From positions 62,001-126,000 of the forward strand of contig CALVEA010000001.1 in assembly GCA_944326455.1 (NCBI GenBank): a DNA stretch of 64,000 bases, written 5' to 3'. The stretch comes from Candidatus Gastranaerophilales bacterium (lineage in GTDB: Bacteria > Cyanobacteriota > Vampirovibrionia > Gastranaerophilales > Gastranaerophilaceae). Made by a program: the position numbers and the translations under genes. Below the pieces are notes generated by a model, which was given only the letters and a program-made list of their open reading frames with translations, had not been told where the DNA came from and searched no databases. Numbering within the stretch: position 1 is the stretch's first letter; each line of letters starts with the position of its first letter. Of this stretch, positions 42,182 to 51,569 are shown in pieces.

Positions 42182-43303
42182 ATGAAAAATATTAGACAAT
42201 CAAACGTGAACATTCATAAAGATGCCTGGGTAGAAATTAACCTTGAATATCTGGCTGAAAATATTCAGGAGATAAAAAAAGGCATTCCTAAAGACAAAAA
42301 AATGATGGCAATAGTAAAAGCAGATGCTTATGGGCATGGAGCACAAATGCTTGCGCAAACCATGTTAGCTTCCGGAGTGGATGCGTTTGGGGTCTCCTCG
42401 GTTGATGAAGGATTGGATCTTCGAGCTTCCAGAATTACTGCACCGATTCTGGTTGTCGGAGCTATTCCGCTTTGGGCTGTGGAATCGGCTGCGCAAAATG
42501 ATATAGCATTTTCAATTTTTAATGAAGCTCATTTAAAAGCGTGCAAAGATGTTTACGAAAGAACCGGGATAAAGCCGAAAGTACATGTTAAAGTAGATAC
42601 CGGCATGAATAGAATCGGAGTGAGGTACGAAGATGCAGTTGCTTTTATAAAAGAAGTTCAGCAGGCTGATTATCTTAACCTTGAAGGTATTTTTACCCAC
42701 CTTGCGGCAGCAGAAGAAGATGCACCGACAAAAGAACAGATACGACGCTGGGAATATGTAATCAATTGGGTTAATACAGACGGATTGCTGCTCCATATTC
42801 AAAATACAGCCGCAACATTTGCTTACAATATTAAATCAAACATGGTTAGAGTTGGCATTTCTCTTTATGGACTCTATCCTGATTTACCGCAAGAATATAA
42901 TTATAAACCAAAACTCAAACAAATAATGAGTTTAAAGGGTCGTATAACAAATATTCATACCGTTAAACCAAACGAGGGAGTAAGCTATTCACACACATTT
43001 ACAGCCTATGAACCGACAAAGGTTGCTACTATTCCTATTGGATATGCAGATGGCGTTGCGAGAAATCTTTCTAATAAAATCTGGGGAGAGCTAAACGGGG
43101 ATAAAATTCGCCAAGTCGGAAATATAACAATGGACCAGATGATGTTTGACCTCGGAGATACCGAAGCCGAAATTGGTGATGTTGTCACGCTTCTGAATGG
43201 AGAGGACTTAAATTTAGATATCTGGGCAGAACTTTTGAATACTATTAATTACGAGCTAACCTGCCGCTTGAAAGTTCGACTTCCGCGTATTTATACTCGT
43301 TAG
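42182..43303 (+). CDS. alr: Alanine racemase
   Basis: 373 residues; PLP enzyme making D-alanine for peptidoglycan. The PLP lysine is Lys46 in IVKADAYGHGA; the second catalytic residue is the Tyr in GVSYSHTFTA. VDTGMNRIGV and IPIGYADGVARNL are family motifs, and MDQMMFDLG near the end is standard. Little room for a ribosome site: the start lies 4 bases after the miaB stop, so translation is likely coupled. Confidence 0.95.
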   Translation: MKNIRQSNVNIHKDAWVEINLEYLAENIQEIKKGIPKDKKMMAIVKADAYGHGAQMLAQTMLASGVDAFGVSSVDEGLDLRASRITAPILVVGAIPLWAVESAAQNDIAFSIFNEAHLKACKDVYERTGIKPKVHVKVDTGMNRIGVRYEDAVAFIKEVQQADYLNLEGIFTHLAAAEEDAPTKEQIRRWEYVINWVNTDGLLLHIQNTAATFAYNIKSNMVRVGISLYGLYPDLPQEYNYKPKLKQIMSLKGRITNIHTVKPNEGVSYSHTFTAYEPTKVATIPIGYADGVARNLSNKIWGELNGDKIRQVGNITMDQMMFDLGDTEAEIGDVVTLLNGEDLNLDIWAELLNTINYELTCRLKVRLPRIYTR

Positions 43304-43370
43304 GTTAAATAAGCGGTTTAAGAATCTGAAACCATTATGTAAAGATTAATTAAAATAACACTTTTAGGTG

Positions 43371-43399
43371 TTCACATAAAAACCCAAAAAGTGTATTAT
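43371..43399 (+). promoter_or_regulatory. Promoter six bases before start codon (leaderless)
   Basis: TTCACA, 17-base spacer, TATTAT (43394-43399), then ATTGGT and ATG at 43406. No Shine-Dalgarno. Confidence 0.55.
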
Positions 43400-43405
43400 A
43401 TTGGT

Positions 43406-44227
43406 ATGATAAACTTAGAGGAGTTATACTCGGAAGTTCCTCCGACAAAACTTAGAAATATTGATGAAAAATTCTGTCCTGCAAAAACCTCGCCATTTTG
43501 GCTTTGGGTTGCGGACAGGTTTTTCTATGGCATGCTGGAGGACAGATTCTATGCCTTCAGATATAAGGGTATCGAAAACTACAATAAACGAGACCCCAAT
43601 GCTCCTATGATACTTTTTGCACCGCATTCAAACTGGTGGGACGGAATTGTAGGATATAATATCTGCAACAGACTTCTTAAAAAAGAAATACGCTTGATGG
43701 TAGAAGAATTAAACCGATTCCCACTCTTAAGACGAGGCGGAGCTTTTAATGTTAATAAGAAATCACCTCAAGCATCAATGCAAGCTCTAAGGTATTCTGT
43801 AGAAATTTTAGGCGACACTAATAATATTTTATACATATTCCCTCAAGGGATAATTAAACCGCCTAATTACAGACCGATTGAGCTGCAAACCGGGCTTACA
43901 TATATAGCAGAGAAAGCTGCAAAAAAATATGGTAAAGTTCAACTTATTCCGGTTGCTGTTAATTATATGTTTTTAAGAGACAACAGACCGGAAGTTCTGG
44001 TAGAATTTGGGGATTTAATTGAACTTACAGACTGGAAACTTGATAGAAAAGAATATACAAAATACCTCGGTGATACTTTAGAAAAGCTTTGTGATAAACA
44101 GTTTTACGAAGTAAGCCACGCACAATTTGCCGGCTATGATACTTTGTTCCAGCAGAGACTAAAATGGTACCGCCGAATTGAACAACGGTTGAAAAAAATT
44201 GATATTAAAAAAGGTTCCGGAGTGTAA
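43406..44227 (+). CDS. PlsC-like lysophospholipid/glycerolipid acyltransferase
   Basis: 273 residues. The acyltransferase box H-x4-D is FAPHSNWWDGI, the second block is RRGGAFNVNKKS and the third is LYIFPQGIIKPP, in the order of the PlsC superfamily. The N-terminal ~70 residues carry a hydrophobic/aromatic segment (SPFWLWVADRFFYGML) that may attach to the membrane. Acyl acceptor unknown; it could equally act in carotenoid or ornithine lipid acylation. The frame is open from GTG 43391, but that codon overlaps the -10 box, so I place the start at ATG 43406. Confidence 0.85.
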   Translation: MINLEELYSEVPPTKLRNIDEKFCPAKTSPFWLWVADRFFYGMLEDRFYAFRYKGIENYNKRDPNAPMILFAPHSNWWDGIVGYNICNRLLKKEIRLMVEELNRFPLLRRGGAFNVNKKSPQASMQALRYSVEILGDTNNILYIFPQGIIKPPNYRPIELQTGLTYIAEKAAKKYGKVQLIPVAVNYMFLRDNRPEVLVEFGDLIELTDWKLDRKEYTKYLGDTLEKLCDKQFYEVSHAQFAGYDTLFQQRLKWYRRIEQRLKKIDIKKGSGV

Positions 44228-44400
44228 ATATAGTGTGTAGCCCTAAATTCCGGTAAAAATGAAGTAAACCGAGCTTTTCCCGGGAGTTTTTTGTTCTGTT
44301 TTTCATTTTGGCAACCAAAACTATTTTTGAGGCTCAACTACAACTTTATTCACCGACACCTCATGCTTACCTTCTTTTTTCGAAAGAATTTTTCATAAAA

Positions 44401-44430
44401 AAAGAGAGACTTTGCAGTCTCTCTTTTTTA
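44401..44430. terminator. Bidirectional rho-independent terminator
   Basis: 11-bp stem AAAGAGAGACT/AGTCTCTCTTT with loop TTGC and T-runs on both strands, between the convergent acyltransferase and prepilin genes. Confidence 0.85.
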
Positions 44431-44451
44431 AATCTATATCAAGCATACAAA

Positions 44452-45114
44452 CTAGTTTTCAAATGCCCATCTTGAAGCAGCGCCGTTTGGAACAGCATGA
44501 CCGCCTCTAAGTCTTACACCAAACTGGTCTTTGATAACACGTCTGTCCGGAGAACATGCAATACTGGTATCCGGGTTAGTATTATCAGATGCTTTACCCA
44601 AAGGAGCAGCTTCGCAGTTTGAAAGGATGTTTGGACCCTTAGAACCGTTAGTATCATAAATAATACCAAAACCTATAGCAAGGTTATCACTACCTAACTT
44701 AGTATTTTCAGTTGTAGACTTGGTGTTAGTCGGGTTGTACAAAATACAAGAACCATCTCTGAAGAACAGAGCAAAGTTAGTTGATTCAGCAGCACCTTCT
44801 TTGTATGTTTGAACTTTACCGGTACCACATCTTGGGTAATCAACAGCAGCTCTTTTTGAAAGCAAACCGTATAAAGAATAAGAATCAACATCAGATGTAT
44901 TATCAGACATCAAAGAAGCATAGTCCCATCCTTCAATAGCCTGATTCATTTGACCAGCTTCAGTCAAGGTGTTGATACCTTTCTTTAAACCTGTTTTTGC
45001 TTGCTGTTCAGCAGTATTAGTCATCAATGCAGGCAATGTCATGGTCGCAACTACACCGATGATGGCTAATGTGATCAAGACTTCTGCAAGAGTAAAACCA
45101 TTCTTCTTCATCAT
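44452..45114 (-). CDS. Type IV pilin-like prepilin protein
   Basis: 220 residues. The class III leader KKNG is followed by FTLAEVLITLAIIGVVA, i.e. cleavage after Gly and an N-methyl-Phe helix with Glu5, as in type II secretion pseudopilins and type IV pilins. The globular part has four Cys in two likely disulfides (CGTGKV, GSCILYN, SNCEAAP, IACSPD) and a GFGIIYDTNG strand. Such prepilins are numerous in Gastranaerophilales (background knowledge). AAAGGAA ribosome site. Alone here, with no pilus assembly genes nearby. Confidence 0.88.
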   Translation of the reverse strand: MMKKNGFTLAEVLITLAIIGVVATMTLPALMTNTAEQQAKTGLKKGINTLTEAGQMNQAIEGWDYASLMSDNTSDVDSYSLYGLLSKRAAVDYPRCGTGKVQTYKEGAAESTNFALFFRDGSCILYNPTNTKSTTENTKLGSDNLAIGFGIIYDTNGSKGPNILSNCEAAPLGKASDNTNPDTSIACSPDRRVIKDQFGVRLRGGHAVPNGAASRWAFEN

Positions 45115-45154
45115 AAATTCCTTTCTCTTCTTATAAATGTTTATGATTATTTTT

Positions 45155-45183
45155 CTTATACATTAACATTCTCATTGTAACAA
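45155..45183 (-). promoter_or_regulatory. Promoter of the prepilin gene
   Basis: Minus-strand TTGTTA (45178-45183), 17-base spacer, TATAAG (45155-45160); expected leader of about 34 bases. Confidence 0.55.
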
Positions 45184-45296
45184 ACTTCAACGACTGTGTC
45201 AACAAAGTTTTTATAAGAAGAAAACACCATTATGAAAAAGCAACGCCGGCAGAATGACTGACAAATTTAATAAAATTTAACATTATAAAATTGTAA

Positions 45297-45770
45297 TCAA
45301 GCCAGAGCTTCAAATGATTTTCCGCTCTTTTTAACCAGCGCAACAGAAGCTTGAGCATTCAAAAAATTGAGAGCACCCATGAAACTCTGTCTCTGCCTCA
45401 ATGCACTGCCTGCTTCCGCCATATTTGATTCAATCGTATTTTTTATTATTCTGTCATTTGTTGCCTTTAAACTGCTTTCAGAAGGACTTTCCGGAACTGA
45501 TTCAATTTTCCTTGGCGGAAAACCTACATCTTCACGTTTGGTCTCAGTTTTTTCGACAGGTTTTACTTCGGAAAAAGAAAACGGATTTCTTGATGCATTA
45601 AAAGAATTGCGAGCTATTTCCATGACGTCATTTTGTGCTGAGCTTGTATATTCATCCTGAACATCTTGAGTCAACGATTCAGCACGTTCTCTTGCGCGCT
45701 TGAAAATCATTTCTTTCAAAGCTTCTGCTTCTTGTCTGCCGACTATGGAGTTGTAATTATATCCTGCCAT
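45297..45770 (-). CDS. Hypothetical protein, charged and helical
   Basis: 157 residues from ATG 45770 (AGAGGAC six bases upstream; the frame is open to 45854). No signal or membrane segment. The first half is helical and acidic/basic (EAEALKEMIFKRARERAESL), the middle Pro/Ser/Glu-rich and probably disordered (RKIESVPESPSESS), and the end a short helical block (RQRQSFMGALNFLNAQAS). No family recognised. Flanked by gaps, so monocistronic. Confidence 0.65.
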   Translation of the reverse strand: MAGYNYNSIVGRQEAEALKEMIFKRARERAESLTQDVQDEYTSSAQNDVMEIARNSFNASRNPFSFSEVKPVEKTETKREDVGFPPRKIESVPESPSESSLKATNDRIIKNTIESNMAEAGSALRQRQSFMGALNFLNAQASVALVKKSGKSFEALA

Positions 45771-45967
45771 AATAAGTCCTCTTATATATATTAAACCTGA
45801 ATTGTAAAGAAAATTGACAAATTTGTATATACTTTTTATATAATTGTTACACAATTTAACATTTCAGTTTTAAATATGCATAAAATGAATACAGCTCTAT
45901 AAAAGAGTTACAGCATAAACAGCAAATAGAAAGCCCGGCGCTAAACGTAAAATATTTATAAGATTAT

Positions 45968-45996
45968 TTGTAATTTAATCAATTCTATTGTATAAT
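45968..45996 (+). promoter_or_regulatory. Promoter of candidate small RNA
   Basis: TTGTAA, 17-base spacer, perfect TATAAT, pointing into a short stretch with no reading frame that ends in a terminator about 60 bases later. Confidence 0.55.
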
Positions 45997-46002
45997 GAAA
46001 TT

Positions 46003-46068
46003 GCTATTTATATTTCGGCTAGTGTAAAATCTTAACAGGAAGGATATTACCGACCTGTTTTCTTTTTC
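46003..46068 (+). ncRNA. Candidate small RNA (~65 nt)
   Basis: Between two minus-strand genes, a complete plus-strand promoter is followed by ~30 bases of unpaired-looking sequence. It ends in a hairpin AACAGG/CCTGTT (46034-46059) with an inner GG/CC pair and the U-rich tail TTCTTTTTCTC. No ribosome site or frame is visible. The tail ends next to the thiD2E stop codon, so a read-through transcript would be antisense to that gene. Confidence 0.4.
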
Positions 46069-46069
46069 T

Positions 46070-47074
46070 CTAAATTTTGGATTTTAAATCCTCAGCCGAT
46101 TTTTTAGGATTAGCAGAATTGATTATAGCTCTTACTACGGCTATTCTTCCGATACCGGTTTGCAGTACGGAATCAACATTAGAAAAATCTATACCGCCGA
46201 TTGCAAATGCCGGTATTTTGATATTTTCACTTACCCATTTTATATATTCTAAACCCACAGATGCTCTTCCAGGTTTTGTCGGGGTTGTAAAAACCGGACC
46301 TGCGCCTATATAATCAGCGCCGTCTGCCTCCGCTTTTTTTGCCTGCTCCGGAGCATGGGTTGAAACCCCGATTATTGCATTATCTCCAAGTATTTTCCTG
46401 GCAGACTCAACATCTATATCATCCTGTCCTAAATGTACACCGTCTGCACCGCTTAAATAGGCTATATCAACTCTGTCATTTACAATAAAAACAGCATTAA
46501 ATTCATCGCATAAAAGTCTTACTTTTTTAGCAAGAGCTAGTGTTTCCGCGGCATTGCGAGTTTTCTCCCTTAACTGTACAATATCTACACCGCCTTGAAG
46601 TGCAGAAGCTACCGCATTTAAAAAGGCATCTTCCGTCTCAAACTTATCTGAATTAGTAACCAAATAGAGTTTTGTATCTTTTAATCTTAATTTGCTGAAT
46701 TTTTCTAAAAGTTTGGTATACATAACTTTTTCAAGGGTATAAACTTTATACCTTATTTTTTCAAACTCTGCCTTCCCTGTATATTCAGCCAAAACCCGCA
46801 AAGACTCTTCCAAACGCTTGATATTCGCTTTAAATATCGTATCAACACCCTGTCTGGAATCCGGATTACTGATATTTATCCCGATATCATTTTCGCTGTC
46901 TCTGGAAGCAAGATTCTCACCATAATATTTATCAGATATCTTGTTAATTGAATGTCTGATACTCTTGAAGCTCTCTGAAAGACTCTCGTCTTCTAAAATA
47001 AATCTGGCTATTTCTTCCAGAACCCTTGCCCCTTCGGATGAACGGTTAAAGTTCGCATCAATTATTCTTTGCAT
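46070..47074 (-). CDS. thiE: Bifunctional ThiD2 (HMP-P kinase-type) / thiamine phosphate synthase ThiE
   Basis: 334 residues from ATG 47074 (TTGAGG upstream; the frame is open to 47176). The N-terminal ~125 residues (QRIIDANFNRSSEGARVLEEIARF, split here: RSSEGARVLEE is the core) match the ThiD2 domain that cyanobacteria fuse to ThiE. The rest is a ThiE TIM barrel: LYLVTNSDKF, VDIVQLREK, DGVHLGQDDI, GVSTHAPEQAKKA, GADYIGAGPVF(T)TPTK and AIGGI. It joins the pyrimidine and thiazole halves of thiamine; thiS and thiF lie 30 kb away. The fusion is the best cyanobacterial-lineage marker in the window. Confidence 0.92.
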   Translation of the reverse strand: MQRIIDANFNRSSEGARVLEEIARFILEDESLSESFKSIRHSINKISDKYYGENLASRDSENDIGINISNPDSRQGVDTIFKANIKRLEESLRVLAEYTGKAEFEKIRYKVYTLEKVMYTKLLEKFSKLRLKDTKLYLVTNSDKFETEDAFLNAVASALQGGVDIVQLREKTRNAAETLALAKKVRLLCDEFNAVFIVNDRVDIAYLSGADGVHLGQDDIDVESARKILGDNAIIGVSTHAPEQAKKAEADGADYIGAGPVFTTPTKPGRASVGLEYIKWVSENIKIPAFAIGGIDFSNVDSVLQTGIGRIAVVRAIINSANPKKSAEDLKSKI

Positions 47075-47156
47075 AAGATAAACCTCAAATATTATACCTG
47101 ATTGATTATATAACAAAGGGGATACCTTTTCACAATAGGTAAATACAAAATAAATT

Positions 47157-47726
47157 ATGTCAAAAGCCATGTACAAAAAAGGAGATTTTCAGGAGTTAAT
47201 CATTCTGGCGCAAAACGGGGACGTTAAAGCGCTTGAAGAGCTTATCCGCAGAACACAGAAAAACATTTACACCATGTTTTCACATCTTACGGTAAAAAAA
47301 GAAGATATCTCCGACCTGACTCAGGAAACTTTGTTAAAAATGGCAAAATCATTACCTAAACTAAAAGAAATTAAAAATTTTAAATCCTGGCTGAATCAAA
47401 TTATAACAAACACATTCTATGACTACGTAAAAAAGAATTCAAAAAATAACATGCTTGAATTTGATGAAGATAAGTTAAACGAAATAAAAGACAAACTGGG
47501 ATGCGAACCCGGTCAAAAATGCTTATTCTCGGAAATCGAAAAACTTATAAAAGCCGCATTGATGACCTTACCGCAAAACCTTAGAATCACTCTCCTGCTA
47601 AGAGAATACGAGGGGTTGAGCTATCAAGACATTTCCAAAATCACAAACACAACCCTTGGCACCGTTAAATCCAGAATCTCCCGTGCAAGATTGAAATTAC
47701 AAGAAGAACTTAAAGAATTTATATAA
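47157..47726 (+). CDS. ECF-type RNA polymerase sigma factor
   Basis: 189 residues with region 2 (EELIRRTQKNIYTMFSHL, then DLTQETLLKMAKSLPKLKE and NFKSWLNQIITNTFYDYVKK) and region 4 (LPQNLRITLLLREYEGLSY followed by ISKITNTTLGTVKSRISRARLKL). It recruits RNA polymerase to stress- or envelope-type promoters. No clear Shine-Dalgarno precedes ATG 47157; a weak TACAAA seven bases upstream might mean a leaderless start. Its anti-sigma gene follows after 14 bases. Confidence 0.93.
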   Translation: MSKAMYKKGDFQELIILAQNGDVKALEELIRRTQKNIYTMFSHLTVKKEDISDLTQETLLKMAKSLPKLKEIKNFKSWLNQIITNTFYDYVKKNSKNNMLEFDEDKLNEIKDKLGCEPGQKCLFSEIEKLIKAALMTLPQNLRITLLLREYEGLSYQDISKITNTTLGTVKSRISRARLKLQEELKEFI

Positions 47727-47740
47727 AGGAGTAAAAACAA

Positions 47741-48304
47741 ATGAAACTAACCTGCGCACAAATGGATGTACTAATCTCTTTTTACATTGACAACGACTTG
47801 AGCAAAACCCTCAAAACCAAGGTGGAAGAACATCTCGAAACCTGTCCTGCCTGCAAAGCTAAGTACGAAATCATTAAATCCATGCTCTGCGATTTGAAAA
47901 CAGCTTTCGGCAAAGAAGAAGCTATACCGGAAGAAATACGCTACTCCTCCGCATCCAATGTTCCGGCTTCCAGCCAGTACAGAGTATTCAAAAATAACCT
48001 GTCAGCTTATGTAGATAATGAATTATCAAGTGAGGAAAATGTTAAAATAAAAAAATTTACCATTAATAACAAAAAAGCCCGTAAAGACCTCGAAGATACT
48101 TATAACATCAGAAAATTAATGAACGACTCTTTTAGAAAAACAAAAGCCGATGTGAAACAGGATTTTTCAAAAAATGTTCTTAAGCAGCTTGAACTTGAAG
48201 ACGAAGCTTTTCTCGGCATCCATCCGGTTATAAAAATTATTATAGGTTTTACCTTGAGTATACTGGTTTTTACCACAGTTGTTCTGTTTTCCGTTAGTGC
48301 TTGA
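47741..48304 (+). CDS. Membrane anti-sigma factor with zinc-binding ZAS domain
   Basis: 187 residues. The N-terminal anti-sigma domain has the H-x3-C-x2-C zinc motif (His31, Cys35, Cys38 in EEHLETCPACK). A second, related segment (NLSAYVDNELSSEENVKI, about residue 87) looks like a duplicated ZAS domain that has lost its Cys pair. One membrane helix (~residues 164-184, IIIGFTLSILVFTTVVLF) is followed by only a few residues outside, so there is no sensor domain. Partner of the ECF sigma directly upstream; signal and release mechanism unknown. Confidence 0.88.
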   Translation: MKLTCAQMDVLISFYIDNDLSKTLKTKVEEHLETCPACKAKYEIIKSMLCDLKTAFGKEEAIPEEIRYSSASNVPASSQYRVFKNNLSAYVDNELSSEENVKIKKFTINNKKARKDLEDTYNIRKLMNDSFRKTKADVKQDFSKNVLKQLELEDEAFLGIHPVIKIIIGFTLSILVFTTVVLFSVSA

Positions 48305-48314
48305 TATATAACAA

Positions 48315-48353
48315 GAGGGGCGGAGCCGTTCCGGCTCCGCCCCTCGCTTTTTG
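48315..48353 (+). terminator. Rho-independent terminator after the sigma/anti-sigma operon
   Basis: 14-bp GC-rich stem (GAGGGGCGGAGCCG and complement) with a 3-base loop, followed by CTTTTT. It lies between convergent anti-sigma and clpB genes. Confidence 0.9.
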
Positions 48354-48355
48354 TA

Positions 48356-50956
48356 TTACACCTTATCAAAAACAAGTTCATCGTCTTTGACATCAATTTT
48401 CAAATGGTCGCCGTCAGTAAATTTCTGGGCAAGAATCAACTTAGAAAGAGGGTTTTCAACCATTTGTCTTATTACTCTCTTAAGTGGTCTTGCACCATAG
48501 ACCGGATTGAATCCTCTTGTTGCAAGGAATTCCTTAGCATCATCGGTTATATCAAATGTAATATTGTGATCTTTGAGCAGGCTTCTCAAATGTTCCATCT
48601 GAATATCAACGATTGATGATAACTGCTGCAGAGTCAGAGCCTTGAAGAAGATAATCTCATCAACTCTGTTAAGGAATTCCGGTTTAAATTTTTCTCTCAT
48701 TATAGTCATAACTTTTTCTTTTGTTTCGTCAAAGTTACCCTGATTAAGAGCTGAATTTAAGGAATCCTCAAGGATTATATCACTGCCGATGTTGCTTGTC
48801 ATAATAATTACGGTATTTTTGAAATCTATTGTTCTGCCTTTAGAATCAGTCAAACGTCCGTCATCAAAGATTTGCAGCATAAGATTGAATACATCCGGAT
48901 GGGCTTTTTCAATCTCATCAAACAATATTACGGAGTAAGGTTTTCTTCTGACGGCTTCTGTTAACTGCCCGCCTTCTTCGTAGCCGACATATCCCGGAGG
49001 AGCTCCGACTAATCTGGAGACATTATGTTTTTCCATATATTCGGACATATCAATTCTTATGATTGCATCCTCGTCATTAAACAGAAATTCTGCAAGAGTC
49101 TTTGCAAGTTCTGTTTTACCGACACCGGTCGGACCTAAGAAAATAAATGTACCAATCGGTCGTTTAGGGTCTTTCAATCCGGAACGAGCACGGCGGATAG
49201 CATCTGAAACCGTATCAACAGCCTCATCCTGTCCTATCAAACGGTTATGAAGCACATCTTCCATCTTAAGAAGTTTTTGCATTTCGCTTTCGACAAGTTT
49301 GTTTACAGGGATTCCTGTCCATTTGCTGACAACTTCCGCTATATCATCGCCGTCAATTTCTTCTTTAAGAAGTTGATTTTCACTTCTTTCTTTACCTTGC
49401 ATAGATTGAAGTTTCTTTTCAAGCTCCATTAATTTGCCGTACTTAAGCTCTGCTGCGGTCTGCAAATCCGTATTTCTTTCAGCTTCCGCAATCTTGTTTT
49501 TAACCTTATCAATTTCATCTTTGATTCCGGCTTCGCCTGAAATATTCTCTTTTTCAACTTCCCATTGAGCTTTGAGTTTAGAAATTTTACCTTCCAAATC
49601 ATCTATTTCGGAAGTTAATTTATCAATTTTTGCAATACATTCAGGAGAAGTTTCTTTTTTAAGAGCTTCTCTTTCGATTTCAAGCTGAATTTTCTGCCTC
49701 ATCATTGTGTCAATTTCTTCCGGCATAGAATCAATTTCAATCCTTAATGCGGAAGCTGCTTCATCAATAAGGTCAATAGCCTTATCCGGCAGGAACCTGT
49801 CAGTAATATATCTGTCAGAAAGTCTGGCAGCTTGAATAAGAGCACTGTCTAAGATTCTGATTCCGTGATGGACTTCATATTTTTCTTTTAAACCTCTTAG
49901 AATTGAAATAGTATCCTCAACAGACGGCTCATCCACCATTACAGGCTGAAATCTTCTTTCAAGAGCAGGGTCTTTTTCAATATACTTACGGTATTCATTA
50001 ATAGTTGTAGCACCGATTGTTCTTAATTCACCTCTTGCAAGCATTGGTTTGAGGAGGTTTCCGGCATCCATTGAACCTTCTGTTGCTCCGGCGCCAACGA
50101 CTGTATGAAGTTCATCAATAAACATAACAATCTCACCGTTTGATTCCTGGACTTCTTTGAGTACGGCTTTCAAACGTTCTTCAAACTCGCCTCTGAACTT
50201 AGCGCCTGCAACCAGTGCCCCTAAATCAAGAGAGATGAGTTTAACATCTTTCAAGCTTTCAGGGACATCGCCTCGTATAATTCTCTGGGCAAGACCTTCA
50301 ACAATAGCGGTTTTACCAACGCCCGGCTCACCTATAAGAACCGGATTATTTTTTGTTCTTCTGTTAAGCACCTGAATTATTCTTCTGACCTCTTCATCAC
50401 GCCCGATAACCGGGTCTAATTTACCCTTACGAGCCATTTCTGTCAGGTCGGTTGAATATTTTTCAAGAGCCTTCATATTTTCTTCTGCATTTTTTGTATC
50501 CACTTTTTTATTACCTCTTATTTTTTTCATAGCACTCAAAACAGAGTTTGTAGTTACTCCCTGTTTTCTCATCAAGTCCTGAATAAACGAACCTTCCAGC
50601 TTTGTCATACCTAAAAGCAGGCATTCAATCCCGATGTATTCGTCTTTTAGGCTCTGTGCTTCTTGAGTTGCAATCTCCAGAAGAGAATTGGTTTCTCTCG
50701 ACAAAAATACCTGCTGGGAGGAAGGCGGTGTTGAAATCGTCGGATAAGATTTAATTTTGGAGACAACTTCGTTTATAAAATGCTGATTAAGAAGCTTGAG
50801 TTCTTCTAAGTAATCCTTTGAGATTCCCTTATCCTCAATCATCGCCATAACAATATGTTCAGGCTGGACTTCCGTATTCTTGTAAAAATCTTTTTTAGCG
50901 TTTGCAGCAAATATAATTTCCTGCGAATAGTTAGTAAATTTTTCAAAATCAATCAT
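48356..50956 (-). CDS. clpB: ATP-dependent disaggregase ClpB
   Basis: 866 residues; Hsp104-type chaperone that pulls proteins out of aggregates together with DnaK. It has an N-terminal Clp repeat domain, then NBD1 with Walker [10 protein letters not shown] and [13 protein letters not shown]. The coiled-coil middle domain is at about residues 405-525, and NBD2 has Walker [10 protein letters not shown] and [16 protein letters not shown]-terminal [11 protein letters not shown] is typical. Length and M-domain mark ClpB rather than ClpA or ClpC. Ribosome site GGAGT. No CIRCE-like inverted repeat is visible upstream. Confidence 0.97.
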   Translation of the reverse strand: MIDFEKFTNYSQEIIFAANAKKDFYKNTEVQPEHIVMAMIEDKGISKDYLEELKLLNQHFINEVVSKIKSYPTISTPPSSQQVFLSRETNSLLEIATQEAQSLKDEYIGIECLLLGMTKLEGSFIQDLMRKQGVTTNSVLSAMKKIRGNKKVDTKNAEENMKALEKYSTDLTEMARKGKLDPVIGRDEEVRRIIQVLNRRTKNNPVLIGEPGVGKTAIVEGLAQRIIRGDVPESLKDVKLISLDLGALVAGAKFRGEFEERLKAVLKEVQESNGEIVMFIDELHTVVGAGATEGSMDAGNLLKPMLARGELRTIGATTINEYRKYIEKDPALERRFQPVMVDEPSVEDTISILRGLKEKYEVHHGIRILDSALIQAARLSDRYITDRFLPDKAIDLIDEAASALRIEIDSMPEEIDTMMRQKIQLEIEREALKKETSPECIAKIDKLTSEIDDLEGKISKLKAQWEVEKENISGEAGIKDEIDKVKNKIAEAERNTDLQTAAELKYGKLMELEKKLQSMQGKERSENQLLKEEIDGDDIAEVVSKWTGIPVNKLVESEMQKLLKMEDVLHNRLIGQDEAVDTVSDAIRRARSGLKDPKRPIGTFIFLGPTGVGKTELAKTLAEFLFNDEDAIIRIDMSEYMEKHNVSRLVGAPPGYVGYEEGGQLTEAVRRKPYSVILFDEIEKAHPDVFNLMLQIFDDGRLTDSKGRTIDFKNTVIIMTSNIGSDIILEDSLNSALNQGNFDETKEKVMTIMREKFKPEFLNRVDEIIFFKALTLQQLSSIVDIQMEHLRSLLKDHNITFDITDDAKEFLATRGFNPVYGARPLKRVIRQMVENPLSKLILAQKFTDGDHLKIDVKDDELVFDKV

Positions 50957-51175
50957 AGTTTAAACTCCGAGGGGTAATATTTTCTTTTGTATTTACCCTT
51001 ACAATTACATTTTAATGATATTTTTGAAAAATCAACTTATTTTTAATGATTAATTAATATTTTGTTCCACCACCTGACGGGTTCCGCTTCGCGGGAATGA
51101 GTTCCTGCGAAACTACCACTCCCGCACGCTTCACCCTGTCCAAAATCCGCTCCCCAATTTGGGAATGGGGAATGG

Positions 51176-51247
51176 CTTATTCACTTATTAACTTATTAAC
51201 TTATTCACCTAATCACTCAGTCACTTAATCACTTAGTCACTATTCAC
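51176..51247. repeat. Octamer repeat array 1
   Basis: Nine consecutive degenerate 8-base units of the form CTTA[AGT]T[AC]A: CTTATTCA, CTTATTAA (twice), CTTATTCA, CCTAATCA, CTCAGTCA, CTTAATCA, CTTAGTCA, CTATTCAC. Confidence 0.8.
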
Positions 51248-51296
51248 TATCTACAACCGGCACCCACCTCAATCCTCCCTCACAAGGGAGGACTCT

Positions 51297-51410
51297 ACTG
51301 TCCATGATAAATGACTTTGTCATGCTGAACTTGATTCAGCATCTTACCAACTTGGAGTTATACTTGTTTTCTGATAAGATCCCGAAACAAGTTCGGGATG
51401 ACATTTTAGG
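51297..51410. repeat. Dispersed repeat, copy A
   Basis: Contains ATGCTGAA-CTTGA-TTCAGCAT and CCCGAAACAAGTTCGGG palindromes. Closely matches 58046-58134; the second palindrome matches the core of the 57-base repeats at 29499. Confidence 0.8.
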
Positions 51411-51419
51411 TTATTCCCT

Positions 51420-51467
51420 CTTATTCACCTAATCACTCAGTCACTTAGTCACTTAGTCACTTAACTT
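51420..51467. repeat. Octamer repeat array 2
   Basis: Six units in the same order as part of array 1: CTTATTCA, CCTAATCA, CTCAGTCA, CTTAGTCA (twice), CTTAACTT. Confidence 0.8.
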
Positions 51468-51569
51468 CTATCCGCCAATCACTACCCAAAATAGGACAAC
51501 CGGTTAATATCCAATATCCGTTTCAATAGTGTAGAATGAATACAATAAAGAAATCTTTAGGAGAAACTT

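Larger units (their letters stand above)
50957..51569. other. Repeat-rich intergenic region upstream of a histidine kinase
   Basis: No gene. It holds two arrays of degenerate 8-base repeats (51176-51247 and 51420-51467) and one copy of a dispersed ~90-base repeat (51297-51385) with palindromes. There are also short inverted repeats such as CCTCCCT..AGGGAGG (about 51274-51291). The last ~100 bases contain the histidine kinase leader. Confidence 0.8.

Noticed and set aside
44280..44390. A small minus-strand coding remnant upstream of the terminator at 44401
   Set aside because: A short frame ending in a VNKVVVEPQK-like sequence is open for only ~22 codons, has no proper start and lies on the wrong side of the terminator.
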